Of a stretch of DNA of 64,000 bases, positions 44,801 through 56,952 are shown piece after piece. Every line of letters begins with the position of its first letter. Position 1 is the stretch's first letter. Source of the stretch: Rikenella sp031551865 (GTDB taxonomy: Bacteria > Bacteroidota > Bacteroidia > Bacteroidales > Rikenellaceae); NCBI GenBank assembly GCA_031551865.1, contig JAVBMY010000002.1, positions 124,001-188,000 on the forward strand. The letters run 5' to 3'. Under the pieces are notes generated by a model, which saw nothing but the letters and a program-made list of their open reading frames with translations, did no database searches and was not told where the DNA came from. The translations under genes were made by a program, and so were the position numbers.

Positions 44801-45705
44801 AAGCCCTGGGCGAACTCGACTACCTGGCCATCAACCCCGCCAAGTGGACCGCCGACAAAGACAAGAACGAAATCATCAAAGCGCTCATCAACAACTACAT
44901 CATCAAGTACAAGGAGATGGACGCCGCCCTCAAGCGCGAGAAATACAACATCACCAACGGCGACGAACTGCCCGCGGGGATCATCCAGCTCGCTAAAGTA
45001 TACATCGCCAAGAAACGCAAGCTCAAAGTGGGCGACAAGATGGCCGGGCGCCACGGTAACAAAGGCATCGTGGCCAAAGTCGTGCGCGACGAAGACATGC
45101 CCTTCCTCGAAGACGGCTCGATCGTCGACATCGTGCTCAACCCCCTGGGCGTACCCTCGCGTATGAACCTCGGGCAGATCTACGAAACCGTGCTCGGATG
45201 GGCCGGCAAGGAACTCGGCCTGAAATTCTCGTCCCCGATCTTCGACGGCGCCACGCTCGACGAGATCAACGAATACGCAGGCAAAGCCAATATCCCGCAC
45301 AGCGGCCGCACCTACCTCTACGACGGGGGAACCGGCGAACGCTTCCACCAGCCCGCCACGGTCGGCGTGATCTACATGCTCAAGCTCGGCCACATGGTCG
45401 ACGACAAGATGCACGCCCGTTCGATCGGCCCGTACTCGCTCATCACCCAGCAGCCGTTGGGCGGTAAGGCGCAGTTCGGGGGCCAGCGCTTCGGCGAGAT
45501 GGAAGTTTGGGCGCTCGAAGCCTTCGGCGCCGCCAATATCCTGCAAGAGATCCTGACCATCAAGTCCGACGACGTCGTCGGCCGCGCCAAGGCCTACGAA
45601 GCCATCGTCAAGGGCGACAACATGCCCTCGGCCGGCATCCCCGAAGCCATGAACGTGCTCCTGCACGAACTGGGCGGCCTGGGCCTGAACGTCAAACTCG
45701 ACTAG
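41884..45705 (+). CDS. rpoB: RNA polymerase beta subunit
   Basis: 1273 residues. Catalyses transcription with beta'. Seen in order: FRGSWIEF-like [12 protein letters not shown], the rifampicin region [20 protein letters not shown] and [31 protein letters not shown], the [13 protein letters not shown] block, [14 protein letters not shown], and the C-terminal [20 protein letters not shown]. Around the rifampicin pocket the residues D (FMDQ), H (MTHKR), R and S (LSALGPGG) are the susceptible-type ones. A family-typical insertion with Lys-rich [12 protein letters not shown] lies near 900. rpoC starts 272 bases later. Confidence 0.98.
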   Translation: [1273 protein letters not shown]

Positions 45706-45921
45706 GTGTGCCTGATCAAGATAACGGAAAGGGTAGTAACACCCCCCACGACCTTGATCTCCCCCCCCTCTCCTCCCACCCCAGCTTTCGCTTTCGGGGA
45801 ACGGAGGTATCAACTCCTAAGACGCTTCGCACCGCAGGGAGCATGGCGACCGAGGAGCACCGCGGCTTAGGAGGCAAAGCCTCTGAAACCCGCCCAAACA
45901 AAGAAAAAACAAAAAGACAGA

Positions 45922-45961
45922 AAGCTGTTTCCTGAACAATCACATTTTTCAGAAACAGCTT
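45922..45961 (+). promoter_or_regulatory. Stem-loop in the rpoC leader
   Basis: AAGCTGTTTCCTGA pairs with TCAGAAACAGCTT (one bulged C) over a 13-base loop. It ends 16 bases before the rpoC ATG. The 272-base rpoB-rpoC spacer also holds GC-rich segments with GAGGAGCACCGCGG that I cannot assign. Confidence 0.5.
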
Positions 45962-45977
45962 ACAAAAGACCACTCAC

Positions 45978-50213
<4,236 letters not shown>

Positions 50214-50228
50214 CTTCCTCTATACGTT

Positions 50229-50270
50229 GAAAAAGCGCCTGGCCGGAACTCCCGGACAGGCGCTTTTCTT
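50229..50270 (+). terminator. Rho-independent terminator of the rpoBC operon
   Basis: AAAAGCGCCTG and CAGGCGCTTTT form an 11-base stem over a 15-base loop, followed by CTTTTCG. Confidence 0.85.
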
Positions 50271-50275
50271 TTCGT

Positions 50276-50375
50276 GTCATCCCGAGCGAAGCCGAGAGAT
50301 ATGGAAGCGAAAGTTGTAAAGAAGTCGTTCTGCGCAAGCATTTCAACCAGGTCCCTCGGCTTCGCTCGGGATGAT
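50276..50375. repeat. P-family palindromic repeat, copy 4
   Basis: GTCATCCCGAGCGAAGCCGA and inverted TCGGCTTCGCTCGGGATGAT flank about 60 locus-specific bases. It follows the rpoC terminator and ends just before the stop of the WKNG-repeat pseudogene. Confidence 0.75.
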
Positions 50376-50380
50376 CATGT

Positions 50381-51444
50381 TTATTGTACGGGAGCAGGGG
50401 CGAGAAAAACCGAATGGGCTTCGCCGAACAACGTCCCGCTGGCCCCGGCGCTTGTCATGGGCATAGCGGTGCCGTTCTTCCAGCACATGACCAGGCATTC
50501 TCCCTCGGCGTTGTGTTTGGAACCCACGACATAGACATCGTTCCCTGATACTGCGATCGAATATGTCCAAGACTCCGTGGGGCCGTTCTTGAGCCTGAAC
50601 AGCTCGCCGTTCTTCCAATAACAGGCCATTTCGTACCCACCGCCCAAACCGTACGATCCGCAAGCGAAGACGTTTCCGCCCGCTACCCTGACTCCGGAAG
50701 TACTCCCCTCTGCGGGACTTTGTCCGATGATTTGCCGTTGGCCGTTCTTCCAGTAGGAGGCAAGCCAGTCGTTGTCTTCGGCATTCCAAGCGCCCGCTAT
50801 GTATACATTCCCACTGCGGACGTACAGGGAACCGGCACTCTCCATCGGCCTGACGTCGGTCAGGGTCGTGGGGGACCCGTTTTTCCAATACGTGAGCAGA
50901 TCATTACCCATTCCATCGACATCTTTATATCCGCCCACGTAGACATCGTTGCCCTCGACGAAAATCGAGAAGGCCTCGGCTTTGCGTGTGCCATCGGTCA
51001 GCCTGACCATAGTTCCGTTCTTCCAGTACACGGCCATAGGGTAGCCGTTCCCGCCACATAGACATCGGTACCCGAAACGAACACGGCTTTGGCTTCGGAC
51101 CAGCCGGCCGCATCGACCAGCCTGACCGCCTGCCCATTTTTCCAATAGACGGCATACATGATGTCCCTGACCTGGTCGACTGCCTCGCCGGCCACATAGA
51201 TATCACCGTTGGCCACAAAAATTCCATAGGCTTGCGACAGGTCGGTACCCAGCGTGACCGGTTCGCCGTCTTTCCAATAGGTGGCGATGGGGGTCGAATT
51301 GTTGTTGGTTTCGTACTCGAATCCGGCCACGTACACATTCACAGGCCCGGTATATGGCGGATCGCCTTTGTCTTTGGAGCATCCGGCACACAGTAGGGCG
51401 GCGGCCATAACGGCGATGGGGGTCAGCATCAATGTTTTTTTCAT
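50381..51444 (-). pseudogene. WKNG-repeat lipoprotein (propeller-like), one frameshift
   Basis: The first frame (51444 to about 51045) begins with a lipoprotein signal (MKKTLMLTPIAVMAAALLCA, then GC at Cys22) and carries repeats YWKDGEPVTLG and YWKNGQAVRL. After VSGTDVYVAGT the frame breaks; the second frame resumes with NGYPMAVYWKNGTMVRLTDG and runs to the stop at 50381. Seven W-K-[ND]-G units are present (about 47 residues apart), each followed by a DVYVAG-like strand (NDVYVGG, GNVYIAG, GNVFACG, NDVYVVG). One missing base near 51044-51050 accounts for it. Seven units of this size suggest a seven-bladed beta-propeller, surface-anchored. Function unknown. It could be a pseudogene or a sequencing error. 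Confidence 0.72.
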
Positions 51445-51557
51445 AGGTTGGTTGGGTTGAGGTTAGACATGAAGGTTGCCGGATTCATGTAAGGGAAGAC
51501 TGCTGGAGCGGTTACCCGGAGGGGCTCGATTGCCCGCACGGGTTTTTCAGGAGGGTG

Positions 51558-52580
51558 TCAATTCTTTCGGCCGGTGACATGGTCGGCGTAGGCACACAGC
51601 GCGTCGCGCACGTCCGAGGCCGGATACGTCTCCAGGATGGCCAGCGCCCCCTCGTGATAGCCCGACATCACCTGCACGGAATATTCCACACCGCCGCTGG
51701 CCGCTACAAAATCATGCAACCACCCGACCGACTTCCCTGCCGAGCGCACCGCGGAGCAGGCGCGGCGGATGTGCTTGCGGGCTTCGCGGCGGGTGGCGGG
51801 ATCGGCAGTCTCGCGGAGCGCGTAGATCAGCGGCAGGGTGAGTTTTCCCTCGCGCAGGTCATTGCCGGTGGCTTTGCCGGTCGATACGGCTCGTTCGCTG
51901 TGGCCGTTGCTGTGCGAGAGGCTTCCGTCGAAGCCGTAGTCGAGCAGGTCGTCCTTGATCTGGAAGGCCAGGCCGAGCAATTCGCCGAAGCGCCGCATGG
52001 CGGCTATTTGTGCGTCGCCGGCCCCGCTTTCCGCGGCGCCGCATTCGGCCGCCGAGGCCAGCAGGGCCGCCGTTTTGTCGCGGATGATGTCGGTGTAGAT
52101 CGCTTCGGTGGTATCCTGCGTGTGTGCGTACTCCATCTGCATCAGTTCGCCGCTCACGATGCGCTCGATGGCGCCGGTAGCCGATACGATCGAAGCGAAC
52201 GATTGCTTGCCCGAGGCGTGGGCCAGCCCTTTCGAGAAAAGATAGTCGCCCAGCAGGACGGCCCCCTTCGAGCGGATCAGCGCGCCGGGTGTCCACTGAC
52301 CCCGGCGGACGTAGGCCTCGTCGATCACGTCGTCGTGCACGAGGGTCGACCAGTGCACCATCTCGACCAGCACGGCGGCGGCCATCGCGCGCTCATTCAC
52401 CTGCGGGGCGTGGAGCCGGGCAGTGAGCAGGGTCAACAACGGACGCATCTGCTTGCCGCCGCTGCGGAGCAGATTGCGTGTGATGGGTTTCAGGAATGCC
52501 GATTCCGATACGACCACTTCGCCCAACAGGCGGCGGAACGCTTCGAACTCAGCCTCGACGGGTGCGGTGATGGCTTTCAA
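51558..52580 (-). CDS. Trans-polyprenyl diphosphate synthase (octaprenyl-type)
   Basis: Extends allylic diphosphates with IPP, probably to make the side chain of menaquinone. 340 residues. GGKQMRPLL (41-49), first Asp-rich motif HDDVIDEAYVRRG (Asp83, Asp84, Asp87), GDYLFSKGL, and second Asp-rich motif FQIKDDLLDYG with KATGNDLREGKLTLP. The bulky-residue pattern before the first motif (MVHWSTLVHDD) fits medium to long chain products, as in IspB; chain length cannot be read exactly. Start at 52580 gives MKAITAPVEAEF. Confidence 0.9.
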   Translation of the reverse strand: MKAITAPVEAEFEAFRRLLGEVVVSESAFLKPITRNLLRSGGKQMRPLLTLLTARLHAPQVNERAMAAAVLVEMVHWSTLVHDDVIDEAYVRRGQWTPGALIRSKGAVLLGDYLFSKGLAHASGKQSFASIVSATGAIERIVSGELMQMEYAHTQDTTEAIYTDIIRDKTAALLASAAECGAAESGAGDAQIAAMRRFGELLGLAFQIKDDLLDYGFDGSLSHSNGHSERAVSTGKATGNDLREGKLTLPLIYALRETADPATRREARKHIRRACSAVRSAGKSVGWLHDFVAASGGVEYSVQVMSGYHEGALAILETYPASDVRDALCAYADHVTGRKN

Positions 52581-52787
52581 AGTGTGTGAAAAATGGAGAT
52601 GGTTTAGTAATTGATTCGACCCGGAGCCTATCCCGTGAGGCGAGTTGAGTCCACTTTATGGCTTCTTGCTACTGCTTATTCGGCAATTCGAACAAGCCTG
52701 ATGTTCCTCATTTCGGTCGCCGGTCGTGCCTCGGCACCGGGGTCACGGGCTGCAAACCCGGGTATATCCGAGAGAGGAGGGGCTCGT

Positions 52788-53417
52788 TTATTTTTTCCAG
52801 TTGGCGGGATCCTGGCGCCATTCACGGAGGGTTTCGAGCTCCGAGGCCGGCACGTAACTTTCTTGTTGCGCCAATTCGATCAGCGTATTGTAGTTGCTGA
52901 GCGTGTCCAGCGTGACGCGGGCGGCGGCGAAGTTCTCGGAGGCCGTGGGGAATCCGTACGTGAAAATCGCCACCATGCCCATCACCTCACACCCGGCTTC
53001 GCGCAGGGCCTCGACAGCGGCCAGCGAACTGCCTCCGGTCGAGATCAGGTCTTCGACCACGACCACCTTGGCGCCCGGGTGGTATTCACCCTCGATTTGG
53101 TTCGACAGGCCGTGTCCTTTGGGGGCCGAGCGGATGTAAATGAACGGCTTGCCGAGCAGTTCGGCGGCCAGCACCCCCCACGCGATGGCTCCGGTGGCCA
53201 CCCCGGCGATGATGTCGCAGCCGGCATATTTCTGTTCGATCACGGCGGCGAAGGCGTCGCTCACGGCGCGGCGGGCCGACGGGTGGGAGAGGGCTTTGCG
53301 GTTGTCGCAGTAGATGGGCGAATGCCACCCCGATGCCCAGGTGAAAGGACTTGCGGGGCTGAGTTTTATTGCCTTAATTTGTAGAAGCGTCTGTGCGATC
53401 TTTTGTTCGATGTTCAT
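52788..53417 (-). CDS. pyrE: Orotate phosphoribosyltransferase
   Basis: Forms orotidine monophosphate from orotate and PRPP in pyrimidine synthesis. 209 residues. PRPP-binding loop VVVVEDLISTGGSSL, flexible catalytic loop IRSAPKGHGLSNQIEG (shown as RSAPKGHGLSNQIEG), and SPIYCDNRKALSHP near the N-terminus. The start at 53417 (MNIEQKIAQTLL) was chosen by family fit; the frame continues far upstream over the Nudix gene. The two ATGs are only 16 bases apart and diverge. Confidence 0.95.
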   Translation of the reverse strand: MNIEQKIAQTLLQIKAIKLSPASPFTWASGWHSPIYCDNRKALSHPSARRAVSDAFAAVIEQKYAGCDIIAGVATGAIAWGVLAAELLGKPFIYIRSAPKGHGLSNQIEGEYHPGAKVVVVEDLISTGGSSLAAVEALREAGCEVMGMVAIFTYGFPTASENFAAARVTLDTLSNYNTLIELAQQESYVPASELETLREWRQDPANWKK

Positions 53418-53433
53418 TTTAAGTAGGTGAGGG

Positions 53434-54108
53434 ATGAAAAAAGTATATTTCCAGGATAATCTGATCGCCTTTTGCGGCGATTGCGGGCCTGCAGGGCTTG
53501 AAGAGATCCCGCATGGCGGCGGCAGGGCGGTGACCCTCGACGCCGAAGCGCTGGCGCTCGAAAGCCATGCGGCGCTTAGCATAACAAAATTGCGGAGAAA
53601 ATTCGAGAACGCCAAATCGCTGACCTTCCTTTCGCCCAGCGAAGAGGCATCGGAGCGGCTCTTTGCCCGGTTTGTCGAGCAGTTCACGCTGATCGACGCC
53701 GGAGGCGGGGTGGTGCGGTCGCCGCGCGGCGAATTGCTGATGATCCACCGCAAAGGCCGCTGGGACTTGCCCAAAGGCAAGATGGAGTGCGGCGAACAGA
53801 TCGGTTCTTGCGCCCTGCGCGAAGTCGAAGAGGAGTGCGGGATCGGACAGTTAGCCCTGGGGTCGCTCCTGACCCAGACCTATCATATCTATTCGATGGC
53901 CGAATACCCCGGCGGCAATCCCGACCGCTGGATACTCAAGCGTACCTGGTGGTTCGCCATGGAGGGCGACGGCTCGCTTTCGCCCCAGTCCGAAGAGGGC
54001 ATCGAGCAGGCGGTGTGGGTGCCTTCCGAAGGCATTGCCGAACGGGCGGCTGCCAGTTACGCCACGGTGCGTGATGTGTTGCAGGCGGCGGGTGTTTTCA
54101 AAGGGTAA
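53434..54108 (+). CDS. Nudix hydrolase
   Basis: 224 residues. The Nudix box is complete at 115-137: GKMECGE, then QIGSCALREVEEECGI, fitting GX5EX7REUXEEXGU. The preceding strand GGGVVRSPRGELLMIHRKGRW is typical of ADP-ribose/nucleotide-sugar or (d)NTP Nudix enzymes; substrate unknown. The first ~80 residues (with FCGDCG) form an N-terminal extension I do not recognise, seen in some Bacteroidota Nudix proteins. It is divergent from pyrE with a 16-base gap, so its promoter must lie within pyrE or be leaderless. Confidence 0.88.
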   Translation: MKKVYFQDNLIAFCGDCGPAGLEEIPHGGGRAVTLDAEALALESHAALSITKLRRKFENAKSLTFLSPSEEASERLFARFVEQFTLIDAGGGVVRSPRGELLMIHRKGRWDLPKGKMECGEQIGSCALREVEEECGIGQLALGSLLTQTYHIYSMAEYPGGNPDRWILKRTWWFAMEGDGSLSPQSEEGIEQAVWVPSEGIAERAAASYATVRDVLQAAGVFKG

Positions 54109-54422
54109 TTCCGGCGGCCTGCCGTTAGGCAGGCCTGCCTTTCTTGCGCGTCAGCCATAGCCCCCCCCGAGCGTACAAAGTGCGCTGGGAGTGGCCGTTT
54201 CTTCCTTGCAGATTTTTCCGGACAAACGACCTTTGTCTGTCAAATCGCCCCGAGCCCCACTTCTTTGGGCACAGGCTAAGGAACAATTCAGCACCACAAT
54301 CGGATGTTTCAACTGCCTATTCAATCCAATCCGGGGCTCTGCCGTACCAAATCCTCCAAAATTACTTACCTTCGTAGAGTGCCTCTATCACAGAGGCCCG
54401 GTTTTTGATAGCTTCCAGAGAT
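54109..54422. other. Non-coding gap of 314 bases before porX
   Basis: Begins with a small hairpin GGCCTGCCGTTAGGCAGGCC (54116-54135) followed by TGCCTTTCTT, a likely terminator for the Nudix gene. TACCTTCG near 54370 resembles a -7 box for porX. Nothing else identified. Confidence 0.5.
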
Positions 54423-55985
54423 ATGTCAGTTAAAATCCTGTGGGTCGACGACGAGATTGAACTCCTCAAACCCCACCTCCTGTTCCTCAAACAAAAAGGC
54501 TACGACGTCGATACCTGCAACAACGGCTACGATGCCGTCGAAATGGTGTCGCAGCACTCCTACGACCTCATTATCCTCGACGAGATGATGCCCGGCATGA
54601 CGGGGCTCGAAACCCTGCCGCAGATCAAAGCCCGCCTGCCCCTGGTGCCCGTGGTGATGGTCACCAAGAGCGAAGAGGAAAACATCATGGACCGCGCCGT
54701 GGGCAGTAAGATTGCCGACTACCTCATTAAGCCCGTCAATCCCAACCAGGTGCTGCTGTCGATCAAAAAGAACGTTCACCAGCAGCAACTTGTCACCGAA
54801 AAGAGCACGGCCGACTACCGTTCCGATTTTTCGAGTATTTCGCTCGCGCTGGGCGAGGCCCGCACCTTCGACGACTGGCTCGACATCTACCGCCGTTTGG
54901 TGCAGTGGGACATCCAGCTCTCGGAATCGAGCGACGCGAGCGTGCGCGAGATCCTCTCCTACCAGATGGGCGAGGCCAACGACCAATTTGCCAAGTTCGT
55001 CAAGAACAACTACCTCGGCTGGTTCGACGACAAACACCCCGATCGCCCCACGCTCTCGCACACACTCCTGCGCCAGCGCCTTTTCCCCGAAGTCGACAAG
55101 GGATTGGCGGCCGGTGGCAAGACCACTTTCCTGCTCATCGACAACTTCCGCTACGACCAGTGGCTCATGGTGCGCCCGCTGATGGGTTCGCACTTCGACA
55201 TCTCCGACGAGCAATTCTACTGCGCAATCCTGCCCACGGCCACCCAGTACGCCCGCAACGCACTGTTTGCCGGGCTTACGCCGCTCGCCATCTCGCACCT
55301 GATGCCCGACCTGTGGCTCAACGACAACGAAGAGGGCGGTAAAAACCGTCACGAAGAGGATTTCCTGCGCCGCCAGATTCAACAGCTCGGTAAGAATTAT
55401 TCGCTCACATTCGATAAATTGGTTCGCCCTGAACAAGGCAAAAAGCTGCTCGACAGCATCGAGCGGCTCCACCAGGCCGACCTGTCGGTGGTGGTCTACA
55501 ACTTCCTCGACATCCTCTCGCACGCCCGCACCGAAAGCGAGATCATCCGCGAGCTGGCCGAAGAAGAAGTCGCGTTCCGCTCGCTTACCCGCTCGTGGTT
55601 CGAGCACTCCGACCTGTGGGAAATCCTCAAGCAGCTTTCGGAGCGCGGCCACACGGTGGTCATCACCTCCGACCACGGCACGATCCGCGTCGACAACCCG
55701 ATCAAGGTGGTCGGCGACCGCGAGACGTCGCCCAACCTGCGCTACAAGAGCGGCCGCAACCTGAGTTACGACGCCAACAAAGTGTTCGCCATCACCAAGC
55801 CCGAAACGGCACACCTGCCCAAGAGCAACATCACGTCGACCTACATTTTCGCCTACGACCACGACTTCCTGGTCTACCCCAACAACTACAACCAGCACGT
55901 GCGCTACTACAAAAACACGTTCCAGCACGGCGGCATCTCCATGGAAGAGATGCTGGTGCCCTATATCGTGCTCAGCCCGAAGTAG
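54423..55985 (+). CDS. porX: PorX-type response regulator with PglZ domain
   Basis: 520 residues. Receiver domain 1-120 with VDDE (8-11), phospho-acceptor Asp53 in ILDEMMPG, and KPVNPNQ. The C-terminal PglZ-type alkaline-phosphatase-superfamily domain (about 200-515) shows LIDNFRYDQW (metal Asp), LPTATQYARNALFAG (metal Thr), VVYNFLDILSHAR and TSDHGTIRV. In Porphyromonas gingivalis and Flavobacterium PorX controls type IX secretion genes with PorY and has oligonucleotide phosphodiesterase activity (family knowledge). porY and por structural genes are not in the window. Start set at 54423 (MSVKILWVDD); an ATG 18 bases upstream is possible. Confidence 0.92.
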   Translation: MSVKILWVDDEIELLKPHLLFLKQKGYDVDTCNNGYDAVEMVSQHSYDLIILDEMMPGMTGLETLPQIKARLPLVPVVMVTKSEEENIMDRAVGSKIADYLIKPVNPNQVLLSIKKNVHQQQLVTEKSTADYRSDFSSISLALGEARTFDDWLDIYRRLVQWDIQLSESSDASVREILSYQMGEANDQFAKFVKNNYLGWFDDKHPDRPTLSHTLLRQRLFPEVDKGLAAGGKTTFLLIDNFRYDQWLMVRPLMGSHFDISDEQFYCAILPTATQYARNALFAGLTPLAISHLMPDLWLNDNEEGGKNRHEEDFLRRQIQQLGKNYSLTFDKLVRPEQGKKLLDSIERLHQADLSVVVYNFLDILSHARTESEIIRELAEEEVAFRSLTRSWFEHSDLWEILKQLSERGHTVVITSDHGTIRVDNPIKVVGDRETSPNLRYKSGRNLSYDANKVFAITKPETAHLPKSNITSTYIFAYDHDFLVYPNNYNQHVRYYKNTFQHGGISMEEMLVPYIVLSPK

Positions 55986-55998
55986 GTCGTGTCATAGA

Positions 55999-56050
55999 CA
56001 ACAATAAAGCCGTAAAATCGTTTTCCAACGATTTTACGGCTTTATTGTTG
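55999..56050. terminator. Bidirectional terminator, perfect 24-bp stem
   Basis: CAACAATAAAGCCGTAAAAT + CGTT pairs with AACGATTTTACGGCTTTATT + GTTG over TTCC. A/T-rich ends serve both the porX side and the convergent DJ-1 side. Confidence 0.85.
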
Positions 56051-56066
56051 TGGGGTTTGAGGGGAC

Positions 56067-56155
56067 GGGTTACAGGGGGTATGGGTTCAAAAAACGCGGG
56101 GCCCTCGCACAAAAGCCGCGAACAGCGTTTTTTGAACCCATACCCCCTGTAACCC
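56067..56155. repeat. S-family long stem-loop, 31-bp perfect stem
   Basis: GGGTTACAGGGGGTATGGGT + TCAAAAAACGC (56067-56097) pairs exactly with 56125-56155 across a 27-base GC-rich loop. Like the one at 34681 it lies between convergent genes, beside a terminator palindrome, and its stem contains GGGGGTATG. Confidence 0.8.
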
Positions 56156-56237
56156 TTGAATTACAATAAAGCAGGAGTAGAGAGAGGAAGGAGGAGGATA
56201 GGGAGTAGGCGAGGCTGGGGTTCGGGCAGTAATGCTG

Positions 56238-56765
56238 TTACTTCAGCGCCCCGAGCAGTTCCGGCAACAACGCGGCGATGGTATTTTCGGTCTGCGCGGT
56301 GTAGAGGTTGCCTTCGACCACGAACGGTTCGCTGGTGCCGGCGCAATCTTTTATCATGTCTTTGATGTAGGGGTGCAGGGCCACCCGGCGACCGCGGCCG
56401 ATACTCAGATTGTCGAACAACAGTGCGGCGGCGCAATGTCCGGCGATGATCTTGCCCTGTTCATCAAAGGTTTTGATTACCGCCAGCATGTCTTGGTTAT
56501 AGGGGGCGGAAGCGTTTTCGCCGAAGCGGGGCATCGCGTCACCGCAGGCGAACACCAACGCGCCGTACTCGCTTTCGTGCCCTTTCAGGTTTGCCACCGT
56601 GTCGTCGGTCTGCATCGCGATGCCCGAGTTGGTTTTTACATGTGTGGTGTCGGCCACCGCGAAGGTGCGGTAGGGGATCCCGTTTTCGAAGAAAGCTTCC
56701 AGATACTGGAACAGGCCAGCCCCGTTCACGGGGTTCACGACCAATACGGCTGTTTTCTTTGCCAT
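56238..56765 (-). CDS. DJ-1/PfpI-family protein
   Basis: 175 residues of the class I glutamine amidotransferase-like fold. The nucleophile elbow is Cys111 in GKIIAGHCAAALLF; VLVVNPVNGAG at the N-terminus and YGALVFACGD fit the family. Members act as glyoxalases/deglycases, chaperones or redox sensors; which one cannot be told. It is divergently transcribed from an HxlR regulator, which usually controls such a neighbour, so it may respond to electrophile or redox stress (inference). Confidence 0.8.
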   Translation of the reverse strand: MAKKTAVLVVNPVNGAGLFQYLEAFFENGIPYRTFAVADTTHVKTNSGIAMQTDDTVANLKGHESEYGALVFACGDAMPRFGENASAPYNQDMLAVIKTFDEQGKIIAGHCAAALLFDNLSIGRGRRVALHPYIKDMIKDCAGTSEPFVVEGNLYTAQTENTIAALLPELLGALK

Positions 56766-56812
56766 GACTTGTGGATGTTTAGAGTTGATGTTTTTTGTTA
56801 GTTAACAAATTA

Positions 56813-56842
56813 TTGTTACTTTTAATAAGTTAGTTACTTTTG
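56813..56842 (+). promoter_or_regulatory. Promoter of the HxlR-type regulator
   Basis: TTG at 56813-56815 and TACTTTTG at 56835-56842, spacing 19: a close match to the Bacteroidota consensus. TTAGTTAACAAATTATTGTTAC nearby (as TTAACAAATTATTGTTA) is a partial dyad that could be a regulator site in this divergent region. Confidence 0.6.
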
Positions 56843-56952
56843 TATAGCAAAGGTGCAACCCTTAATCCGATAAAACAAGAAGGTACCTTCGGGTAATTTG
56901 GTTACACGAAAGTTAGTCTTGCTGATCATCAACCCGGTAGTACATTCAATCA

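Noticed and set aside
43360..45813. 817-codon open frame antisense to rpoB (and similar long antisense frames over secDF, thrA and rpoC)
   Set aside because: They mirror real genes in a GC-rich genome with few stop codons in the opposite frame. Compositions are nonsense (His/Asp/Val-rich) and no motif is present.
54144..54433. Short plus-strand frames before porX
   Set aside because: No start-site support, no family similarity, and they overlap the likely porX promoter and start.
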